Assembly: GCA_041485385.1 (NCBI GenBank)
Contig: JBGPJM010000077.1
Span: forward strand, 1-19,311
From: JBGPJM01 sp041485385
GTDB taxonomy: Bacteria; Planctomycetota; Phycisphaerae; Phycisphaerales; UBA1924
Length of the DNA stretch: 19,311 nucleotides
Direction of reading: 5' to 3'
Positions 12,913-19,311 of the stretch are shown here, one piece after another. The notes under the pieces were generated by a model. It searched no databases, was not told the DNA's origin, and was given only the letters and a program-made list of their open reading frames with translations. Within the stretch, counting starts at the first letter, position 1, and the number at the start of each line of letters is the position of its first letter. The position numbers and the translations under genes were made by a program.

Positions 12913-15027
12913 ATGTCCGCACAGCCGCCTCCGCCCGGGCCCGACACGGGCCGTCCTCATTCACTCAACGGCTCCGTCGCGCCCGCCGCCGACGCGGCCC
13001 CTGTCGCTCCGCCCCACTCCTCCCGCCTCCGCTTCCGCGACTACCTCCGGCGCAAGCGCGAGGCCGGGCGCAACGACATCGGCGCCGCCTCCCTCGAGGA
13101 CCTGCAGCGCGCCAAGAAGCACAAGCGCCAGCGCTCCTTCGCCACGCTGTTCCGGGAGTTCTGGGGTCTCCTCCGCGGCCACCGTCCACGCGTGCTCCTC
13201 GCCGTCACCACCGTCACCGTCGCCACGATCATTGGCCTGGCGCCCCCTGCCACCACCAAGATCACCCTCGACTTCGTCCTCGCCAAGAACCCGCCTCCCG
13301 GCGGCCTCCGCGCCTGGCTCCACCTCCCGGATTCGATCCCGCTCCCCACCGAGCGCCTCTCGCTTCTCTGGCTCACCGGCACCGTCATCCTCCTGCTCTC
13401 CATCATCGGCATCTGCTTCCACATGTGGGGACGCTCCCACATGACCCAGCTCACCAAGATCCTCCAGGCCCGCGTCCGGCGGCGCGTCTTCGACCACGCC
13501 GTCCGCCTACCCCTTCACCGCATCCACCAGATCAAGTCGGGCGGCGTCGCGAGCATTCTCCGCGAAGACGCCGGCGGCGCCGCCGAACTCCTCTTCAGTC
13601 TCCTCTACAACCCCTGGCGCGCCGTCGTCCAGCTCATCGGCACCCTCGCCATCCTCTCGATGGTCGACTGGCGGCTCCTCCTTGGCGCCCTGGTCGTCAT
13701 CCCCGCCGTGTACGCCAGCCAGAAGACCTGGATCGCCCGCATACGCCCCGTCTTCGGCGATATCCGCAACACCCGCCAGCACATCGACGCCCACGCCACC
13801 GAGGCCTTCGGCGGCATGCGCGTCGTCCGCGGCTTCGGACGCCAGCGCGGCGAGGTCGGGCGCTTCATCCGCGGCAACCACCTCATGGCCCGTCAGGAGA
13901 TGCTCGCATGGTGGTGGTCCCGCATCATCGAGATCGTCTGGCAGATCATGCTCCCGGCCGCCTCCGTCGGCGTGCTCCTCTACGGCGGCTCGCGCGTCAT
14001 CGGCGGGTCCCTCACCATCGGCGACGTCATGATGTTCTCGTTCTATCTCATGATGCTCCTGGGACCGCTGGAGTCCCTCACCAACAGCGCCACCGGCATC
14101 CAGAACCAGCTCGCCGGCTTCGACCGCGTCCTCGACCTGCTCGCCGAGCCCCTGGAGCTCACCGGCCCCGCGCCCCAGGCACCCCCCCGCCCGCGCGACT
14201 CGGGCCTGGGCCGGCGGGATCTCCCCCCCTCCGGCGCCGTCGTCTCTCCTCAGACCGTCACCGGGCGCATCACCCTCTCGCACGTCGGGTTCACCTACCC
14301 CGGCAGCAAACAGCCCGTCCTCACCGACATCAACCTGGACGTCCCGCCGGGAAGGACCGTCGCCCTCGTCGGCAAGAGCGGCGCCGGCAAGACGACGCTG
14401 TGCAACCTCGTCGCCCGCTTCTACGACCCGACGCAGGGCGCCGTCCTCCTCGACGGCGTAGACCTCCGCCAGATCAACGTCGATTCCTACCGCCGCCTCC
14501 TGGGCATCGTCGAGCAGGACGTCTTCCTCTTCGATGGCACCATCAACGAGAACATCGCCTACGCCGGGCGCGGCGCCACGCCGCAGCGCATCCGTGCCGC
14601 GGCCATCGCCGCCAACGCCGACGAGTTCATCCAGCACCTGGAGAAGGGGTACAACACGCTCATCGGCGAACGCGGGGTCCGGCTCTCCGGCGGCCAGAAG
14701 CAGCGGATCGCCATCGCCCGGGCGCTCCTGGCCGATCCGCGCGTCCTCATCCTCGACGAGGCCACCAGCAACCTCGACTCCGAGAGCGAGGTGCTCATCC
14801 AGCGCTCCCTGGCGACCCTCATGAAGGGGCGCACCTGCTTCGTCATCGCGCACCGGCTCTCCACCATCCGTCACGCCGATCTGATCGTCGTCATCGAGAA
14901 CGGGCGCGTGATCGAGACCGGCACGCACGACCAGCTCCTGGCGCGCGAGGGCCGCTACTGGGAGATGCTCCGCGTCCAGCTCCACCACGGCGAGCTCGAC
15001 GCCAAGCCGCTCCCGCAGCCGACATGA
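12913..15027 (+). CDS. ABC exporter, fused permease and ATPase (MsbA-type)
   Basis: A 704-residue half-transporter. The membrane domain spans about 90-410 with six hydrophobic segments. The ATPase follows: Walker A at 487-494 (GKSGAGKT), Q-loop at 532-535 (VEQD), signature LSGGQ at 591-595, Walker B VLILDE at 611-616 with catalytic E616, and H647 of the switch loop (IAHRLST). All catalytic residues are intact. It probably works as a homodimer flipping lipids or lipid-linked glycans, as MsbA does; the adjacent glycosyltransferase supports this. Two oddities: an N-terminal extension of about 80 residues that is Pro/Ser-rich and then strongly basic (LRRKREAGRN, AKKHKRQRS), and a Pro/Arg-rich linker of about 30 residues (418-448) between membrane and ATPase domains. 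The ATG at 12913 has no clear ribosome site. Confidence 0.93.
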   Translation: MSAQPPPPGPDTGRPHSLNGSVAPAADAAPVAPPHSSRLRFRDYLRRKREAGRNDIGAASLEDLQRAKKHKRQRSFATLFREFWGLLRGHRPRVLLAVTTVTVATIIGLAPPATTKITLDFVLAKNPPPGGLRAWLHLPDSIPLPTERLSLLWLTGTVILLLSIIGICFHMWGRSHMTQLTKILQARVRRRVFDHAVRLPLHRIHQIKSGGVASILREDAGGAAELLFSLLYNPWRAVVQLIGTLAILSMVDWRLLLGALVVIPAVYASQKTWIARIRPVFGDIRNTRQHIDAHATEAFGGMRVVRGFGRQRGEVGRFIRGNHLMARQEMLAWWWSRIIEIVWQIMLPAASVGVLLYGGSRVIGGSLTIGDVMMFSFYLMMLLGPLESLTNSATGIQNQLAGFDRVLDLLAEPLELTGPAPQAPPRPRDSGLGRRDLPPSGAVVSPQTVTGRITLSHVGFTYPGSKQPVLTDINLDVPPGRTVALVGKSGAGKTTLCNLVARFYDPTQGAVLLDGVDLRQINVDSYRRLLGIVEQDVFLFDGTINENIAYAGRGATPQRIRAAAIAANADEFIQHLEKGYNTLIGERGVRLSGGQKQRIAIARALLADPRVLILDEATSNLDSESEVLIQRSLATLMKGRTCFVIAHRLSTIRHADLIVVIENGRVIETGTHDQLLAREGRYWEMLRVQLHHGELDAKPLPQPT

Positions 15028-15132
15028 GCCAGGCCCTTAGCCTGATGCCATGTGCCTTGCTTCTTCCTACCCCACGCGTCCACGTGGTGTACCCTTTCTC
15101 CCTGTAAAGTCCCCGCCCCTCCGGAGCCTCCC

Positions 15133-16712
15133 ATGCCCGCCCCCGCGTCCCCCGCAGCCACCGCCCCGCCCTCCACCACAACCTCCGCCGCTTACGCCGA
15201 GCTCATCAAGCTCTCTCGCGAGACGGCGACCCTGAACTCCGTCGAGTCCCTCCTCGGCTGGGACCAGGAGACCTACATGCCCCCCGCGGCGTCGGCGCAC
15301 CGCTCCGACCAGGCCGCGATGCTGTCCGGCATGGTCCACGAGCGTGCGACCTCGCGGCGCATCGGCGAGCTCATCGGCGCGTGCGAGGCCGATCGCTCGC
15401 TCGCCGGCGACCCGACAAGCGAGACGGCCGCCAACATCCGCGAGTTCCGTCGTGACTACGACCGCGCCACCAAGCTCCCCACCGACCTGGTCGCCGAGCT
15501 CGCGCGCGTCGGCAGCCTCGCCCAGGAGGCCTGGAAGGCCGCCCGCGCCAAGTCCGACTTCGCCGCCTTCGCCCCTCTCCTCGAGACGCTCATCGGCCTC
15601 GTGCGCCGCAAGGCCCAGTGTTACGGCATCCCCCCTTCCAGCAACGGCCACAAGGGCGAGCTGTACGATGCGCTCCTCGATGAATACGAGCCGGGCATGA
15701 CCGCCGCTCGCGTCGAGTCCATCTTCACGCCCCTCCGCAATCGCCTCTCCTCGCTGGTCGCCGAGATCGTGAAGAGCCCCCACAAGCCCGACCGCACCAT
15801 CCTCGAACTCGACATCCCCACCGCCCGCCAGGAGGCGTTCGGGCGCATCATCCTCGCGGCCATGGGCTTCGACCTCACCGCCGGGCGCCTCGACCTCACC
15901 ACCCACCCGTTCTGCTCCGGCCTCGCCCCCGGCGACACCCGCCTGACGTTCCGCTTCGCCAAGGAGGGGTTCCTCGAGCCCCTCTACGGCATCATGCACG
16001 AGGCCGGCCACGGACTCTACGAGCAGGGCCTCCCCAAGGCCGAGCGATTCGGCCAGCCTCTGGGCTCATCGATCTCCCTGGGCATCCACGAGAGCCAGTC
16101 CCGCATGTGGAGAACTTCGTCGGGCGCTCGCGCACCTTCTGGCAGTGGGGATACCCGCAGGCACGCACTGCGTTCGGCCCCATCATGGAACGCTTCGACG
16201 CCGATGCCCTCTACCGCGCCGCCAACATCGTCAACCCCTCCTTCATCCGCGTCGAGGCCGACGAGGCCACCTACAACCTGCACATCATGCTCCGCTTCCA
16301 CCTCGAGCGGGCCATCATCAGCGGCTCCCTCGCCGTCAAGGACATCCCCGGCGAGTGGAACAGCAACTTCGAGCAGTTCTTCGGCCTGAAGGTCCCCGAC
16401 GACCGGCGCGGCTGCCTCCAGGACGTGCACTGGTCCTTCGGCGCCTTCGGCTACTTCCCCACCTACACCCTCGGCAACCTCTACGCCGCCCAGCTCTGGG
16501 AGACCATCAACAAGCAGCTCCCCGACCTGAACGCCCGCATGGCCAGGGGTGATTTCTCAACGCTCAAGGCCTGGCTCAACACGAACATCCACTGCCACGG
16601 CAAGCGCTATCGAGCCGATGAACTCTGCAAGATGCTCACCGGCGCGCCCCTCTCCGCCGACCCCCTTATGCGCCACCTTGAGGGCAAGCTCCGCCCGATC
16701 TACGGGATCTGA
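15133..16712 (+). pseudogene. M32 family metallocarboxypeptidase (Taq-type), frameshifted
   Basis: M32 enzymes remove C-terminal residues from peptides in the cytoplasm using one zinc or cobalt ion. The first 326 residues are normal: LGWDQETYMPP near 41-51, HPFCSGL at 258, the zinc motif H289-E-A-G-H293 in IMHEAGHGLYEQG, and IHESQSRMW at 318-326. Right after W326 (base 16110) the frame is lost. The family expects HESQSRxWEN.VGRS, and the next frame supplies ENFVGRSRTFWQWGYPQ and carries on to a complete C-terminus ending at 16712. Restoring one G (TGGAGA to TGGGAGA) gives an intact protein of 526 residues, normal for M32. It is either a recent inactivating deletion or a sequencing error. The ATG at 15133 follows CGGAG. 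Its 3' end overlaps the cysteine dioxygenase gene tail to tail by 13 bases. Confidence 0.9.
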
Positions 16713-17290
16713 GCCGACTCTTCCTCCTCCGTCGCGCACGCGTACTGCTCCGGCGTCTCCGCCGCATCCGCCGTCGCGAAGCAGTACGTGTTCATTTTCT
16801 TGATCGGCGGCGAGTAGATGTGCAGCGTGATCAGGACCGTCCCCGGCGCCTGCATGTTCGCCACTTGGTGGATGTCCTCGTCCATCGCGGCGCACACATA
16901 CCCCGGCGCCATGAGATTCGTCGCCACCGGGCACACCAGCCCCGATTCGGTCATGTTGAACCGGATCTCCGTCCCCACGCCCTCGATGACCCTGAACGCG
17001 CAGCTGACCCCCTTGTGATCGTGGATGGGCGTGCAGTGCCCGCTCCGCCAGCACAGGGCGAGCAGTTCGTACCACGCCGACGAGCTGATCGTGTTCCGCC
17101 GGTACGCCCGCGCGCCGAACACGCACGAAGGCTCGATGTCCTTCCGCGTAATCTGCACGTCCCTCAACAGCTTTTCGAGCACGCCCAGGTCCACCCGCCG
17201 CGCCAGCGAGTCCAGGTACTCCACCAATCCCGCCAGCTTCGGATAACAACAGCCCGCCGTAGCCATACGCCGCCTCGCTTCCCCGTCCAT
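16700..17290 (-). CDS. Cysteine dioxygenase family protein
   Basis: A 196-residue cupin of the cysteine dioxygenase type, which oxidises cysteine to cysteine sulfinate with non-heme iron and O2. The three histidine ligands are visible: H90 and H92 (TPIHDHKGVSC) and H141 (DIHQVAN). C97 and Y159 (LHIYSPP) occupy the positions that form the Cys-Tyr crosslink in mammalian CDO, and R65-N66 in AYRRN fits the substrate carboxylate site. Having both crosslink residues argues for true cysteine dioxygenase rather than a mercaptopropionate relative. Two starts are possible: ATG 17290 (after GAGGTAGG) and ATG 17266 (GAGG six bases upstream). The difference is eight residues outside the fold. It lies 89 bases downstream of the class V PLP enzyme gene on the same strand, probably in one operon. 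Confidence 0.9.
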   Translation of the reverse strand: MDGEARRRMATAGCCYPKLAGLVEYLDSLARRVDLGVLEKLLRDVQITRKDIEPSCVFGARAYRRNTISSSAWYELLALCWRSGHCTPIHDHKGVSCAFRVIEGVGTEIRFNMTESGLVCPVATNLMAPGYVCAAMDEDIHQVANMQAPGTVLITLHIYSPPIKKMNTYCFATADAAETPEQYACATEEEESAQIP

Positions 17291-17379
17291 CCTACCTCAA
17301 CCCCCGTTCCTCGCCTCTGCCAGAAGCACGCCCCTTCCCTCCCCCTCGTCGCCCCGCGACTCTGCGTGCACTTTTGCTC

Positions 17380-18642
17380 TTACTCCCCCGTCTCCGCCCT
17401 GATCGCCCGCCCCAGGTATTCGTACTGCTCGATCGTGTTGTACAGCTGCGCCGAGATCCGCACGTACCGCGTCCTCGCCCCCCCCTCCCCCAACGATCCT
17501 TTGAACGGGATGATGGGCACCTGGATCGAGTGCCGGGCGATCAGGCGGTCCTGAAGCGGATCGTGGTACTTCGTCGCCTGCCCGTCCTCCGCCTCACGCC
17601 GGTCCGGCAGCCTCACCGTCGCCAGGCTCCCGATCATCTCCTCCGGCTGCGCGGCCTCCGCCCCCAGCATCTCGTTCAGCAGCTTCCGCCCCGCCAGCGC
17701 CAGCTCATGGTTCCGCCGCCTCACCTCATCCCACCCCCCCCACCCCGGTCCCCCCGGCAGCATCGACCCCATCACCCGGATCGCGTCCCCCACGCACACC
17801 CAGGCCGACCAGTCCATCGTCCCGATGTTGTCGAACTCCAGGTGGAACCTGCTCCGGTCCGTCCGCCGCGAGTTCGCCCCGTGCGAGATCACCGTCGGCC
17901 GGATTCCCGCCTGCTTGTCCCGGCGCACGTACAGCATCGCCGAGCCCGGCGGCGAGCACGTCCATTTGTGGAAGTTCCCCGTGTAGTACGGCGCGCCGAT
18001 CTTCTCCACGTTCAGGGCCTGCATCCCCGGCGCGTGCGCCCCGTCCACGATCGTGTCGACCCCGCGCCGGTTCATCTCCGCAACGATCTGGTCCACTGGG
18101 AAGATCAGCCCCGTCGGGCTCGTGACGTGGCTCACCAACACCAGCCTCGTCCGCTCCGTCGCCGCCGCCACGATCCGTCGGTACACCTCGTCGCTCGACG
18201 CGATCGGGAAGGGCACCTCCGCCACCACCACCTTCACGCCCCACCGCTCCTGGGCCCAGCGCAGCACGTTCTGGCAGGCGTTGTACTCGTGGTCGTTCGT
18301 CAGGATCTCGTCGCCGGCCTTGAACTCCAGCGACCGCACCACCGTGTTCACGCCCATCGTCGCGTTGAGCACGAACACCAGGTCGTCCGGCGCGCACCCC
18401 ACGAAGCCCGCCGCCGCCCGCCGCGATTCGTCCAGCAGCGGCTCCAGCTCCTCGACCACGAACCGCACCGGCTCGAGTTGAAACTGATCCCTCAACGCCT
18501 GCTGTCGTGCCAGCACCTGGGCAGGCACGCTCCCGAACGAGCCGTGATTGAGGAACACCACCGCCGGGTCGTGACGCCAGAGGCGCGCGAACTCCGACCG
18601 CCGCGGCAGCACCCGCGCCGCCGCCGTATCACCCGCGGACAT
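17380..18642 (-). CDS. Class V aminotransferase-fold PLP enzyme (isopenicillin N epimerase-like)
   Basis: A 420-residue fold-type I PLP enzyme of the class V group, which includes isopenicillin N epimerases, cysteine desulfurases and sulfinate/sulfoxide lyases. Visible: FLNHGSFGSVP at 30-40 (N-terminal substrate loop), NATMGVNTVVRS at 93-104 (phosphate binding), D200 and H203 in DTIVDGAHAPG (PLP pyridine contacts), and the Schiff-base lysine K226 in GNFHKWTCSPPG. The C-terminal domain ends with RYVRISAQLYNT, where the arginine typically holds the substrate carboxylate. The start at 18642 overlaps the upstream small gene by 14 bases and has GGAAG four bases before it, suggesting translational coupling. 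The neighbouring cysteine dioxygenase suggests, but does not prove, action on cysteine sulfinate or a related sulfur amino acid. Confidence 0.92.
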   Translation of the reverse strand: MSAGDTAAARVLPRRSEFARLWRHDPAVVFLNHGSFGSVPAQVLARQQALRDQFQLEPVRFVVEELEPLLDESRRAAAGFVGCAPDDLVFVLNATMGVNTVVRSLEFKAGDEILTNDHEYNACQNVLRWAQERWGVKVVVAEVPFPIASSDEVYRRIVAAATERTRLVLVSHVTSPTGLIFPVDQIVAEMNRRGVDTIVDGAHAPGMQALNVEKIGAPYYTGNFHKWTCSPPGSAMLYVRRDKQAGIRPTVISHGANSRRTDRSRFHLEFDNIGTMDWSAWVCVGDAIRVMGSMLPGGPGWGGWDEVRRRNHELALAGRKLLNEMLGAEAAQPEEMIGSLATVRLPDRREAEDGQATKYHDPLQDRLIARHSIQVPIIPFKGSLGEGGARTRYVRISAQLYNTIEQYEYLGRAIRAETGE

Positions 18643-18958
18643 CGATCTTCCGTCCCAGCACCACCCCCGTCGCCGCGGCGTTCTTCTCTGCCGAACGCCG
18701 GTACATCGGCAGCACCCCCGCGCCGGCCGTCAGCTCCGGTCCGTTGAAATCTACCCCACCCGGTACGACCGCCGCTACCAGCCGCGAGATCCTTGCAGCC
18801 GCCGCGGGATCTGTCCCCCGTGCGTCGACCTCCCTCGTTTGGCCGGCAGCGGCAGCCCCCGCCCGCGCCCCCGGCACCGCGCCTGCCGGCGCTGCCAGCC
18901 CATACGCCCTGGCGAGGTGGAACGGGGTCGTCGGTGGAATGCCATCAGTCAGCTTCAT
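18629..18958 (-). CDS. Small conserved-looking protein of unknown function
   Basis: A 109-residue protein with no family I can name with confidence. It begins MKLTDGIPPTTPFHLARAYG, passes through an Ala/Gly-rich and probably flexible middle (about 21-48), and has a structured-looking second half: AARISRLVAAVVPGGVDF, then LPMYRRSAEKNAAATGVVLGRKIDVRG at the end. The terminal part, with Tyr-Arg, a central NAAATG and a final GRKIDVRG, recalls small planctomycete proteins, possibly of FlgM-like character, but this is a weak impression. The coding case rests on the 14-base overlap with the PLP enzyme start and on the same-strand context with the methyltransferase gene upstream. It may be a soluble regulator or accessory protein. 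Confidence 0.6.
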   Translation of the reverse strand: MKLTDGIPPTTPFHLARAYGLAAPAGAVPGARAGAAAAGQTREVDARGTDPAAAARISRLVAAVVPGGVDFNGPELTAGAGVLPMYRRSAEKNAAATGVVLGRKIDVRG

Positions 18959-19021
18959 AGGGCCCGAATCCTACCCCGTCCCCCACTCCCCCATCGACAA
19001 GCCGCGACAGAACCCGAACTT

Positions 19022-19311
19022 TCACCCCCCATCCCTCCCATTGAGTACTTTGTCTCCGATCCTCGCCACCACCACGCCATTGCTCCCCGCGCCTTCCCCC
19101 GCCTTCTTCCAGAGCCCCCGATACCCGGCGTACGCCTCGGGATGCGCTTTGGTGTCCGTCACCCCGCCCCTCACCAGCTCAAACTCGCTCATCAACGAAA
19201 GTACCCGGCCCTCGTTCATCGGGTGCGGATGCATGTGATCCGAATAGGTCGACAGGTCCACGAACAGCCACACCAGCCCTCCCGGCTTCAGCAGGCGGTT
19301 CATCTCCGCCA
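19022..19311 (-). CDS. SAM-dependent methyltransferase, C-terminal part
   Basis: Only the last 96 codons or so lie in the window; the gene continues past the right edge. The first visible residues read AEMNRLLKPGGLVWLFVDL, the post-motif III segment of class I (Rossmann) methyltransferases, where E..R.LKPGG precedes strand beta-5. After this come a histidine-rich loop (STYSDHMHPHPMN) and EFELVRGGVTDTKAHPEAYAGYRGLWKK. The AdoMet-binding GxGxG loop would be outside the window. Substrate cannot be told. The gene is 63 bases upstream of the small unknown gene on the same strand and may head the operon that ends with cysteine dioxygenase. Confidence 0.8.
   Translation of the reverse strand, partial: AEMNRLLKPGGLVWLFVDLSTYSDHMHPHPMNEGRVLSLMSEFELVRGGVTDTKAHPEAYAGYRGLWKKAGEGAGSNGVVVARIGDKVLNGRDGG

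Noticed and set aside
13507..14988. A 493-codon minus-strand frame opposite the ABC exporter
   Set aside because: The plus strand encodes a textbook ABC protein over the whole span; the opposite translation has no domain and is Asp/Glu/Gly-rich by codon complementarity.
17374..18747. A 457-codon plus-strand frame opposite the PLP enzyme
   Set aside because: Arg/Pro/His-rich shadow; the minus strand carries all class V PLP motifs.

Overview
The window is very GC-rich DNA with GC-ending codons throughout. It looks like a chromosomal stretch from a free-living bacterium, most likely Planctomycetota of the Phycisphaerae type. The pointers are a membrane protein with a planctomycete-style CxxCGY...CPECG zinc ribbon, short GGATGTG heptamer tracts in the spacers, and an odd sigma-70-like protein with extra DNA-binding domains. 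This placement is an inference from style; no rRNA or marker gene is present. I see no tRNA, CRISPR array, insertion sequence or prophage gene.

Layout. Positions 1-2212: an OsmC-type peroxidase (minus) and a pirin (plus), divergent around an 820-bp non-coding region. That region holds a duplicated element: two 10-bp-phased arrays, each followed by a conserved 71-nt block. Positions 2366-3630: a small winged-helix regulator (minus), a VOC-fold protein and a DUF6958-like protein (both plus). Positions 3725-6107: a membrane-anchored unknown protein, a zinc-ribbon membrane protein and a second VOC (PhnB-like) protein. Positions 6108-7078: a gene-poor stretch with strong hairpins, simple repeats and the possible wreck of a small membrane-protein gene. 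Positions 7079-10028: a class C beta-lactamase-fold serine hydrolase and a UvrC that ends before the usual C-terminal helix-hairpin-helix domain. Positions 10105-15027: a likely plus-strand operon of the multi-HTH sigma-like protein, a family 9 glycosyltransferase (4-nt start/stop overlap) and an MsbA-type ABC exporter. Positions 15133-16712: an M32 metallocarboxypeptidase broken by a one-base deletion. Positions 16700-19311, minus strand: a methyltransferase (cut by the window edge), a small unknown protein, a class V PLP enzyme whose start overlaps the unknown gene, and a cysteine dioxygenase.

How the genes may work together. The glycosyltransferase and exporter fit envelope glycolipid or LPS assembly, and the coupled sigma-like protein is a candidate regulator of it. 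The cysteine dioxygenase and the class V PLP enzyme could act in sequence on cysteine-derived sulfinate. OsmC and UvrC are general stress and repair functions. The best candidates for something undescribed are the duplicated phased-repeat element upstream of osmC and the multi-HTH sigma-like protein coupled to envelope genes.
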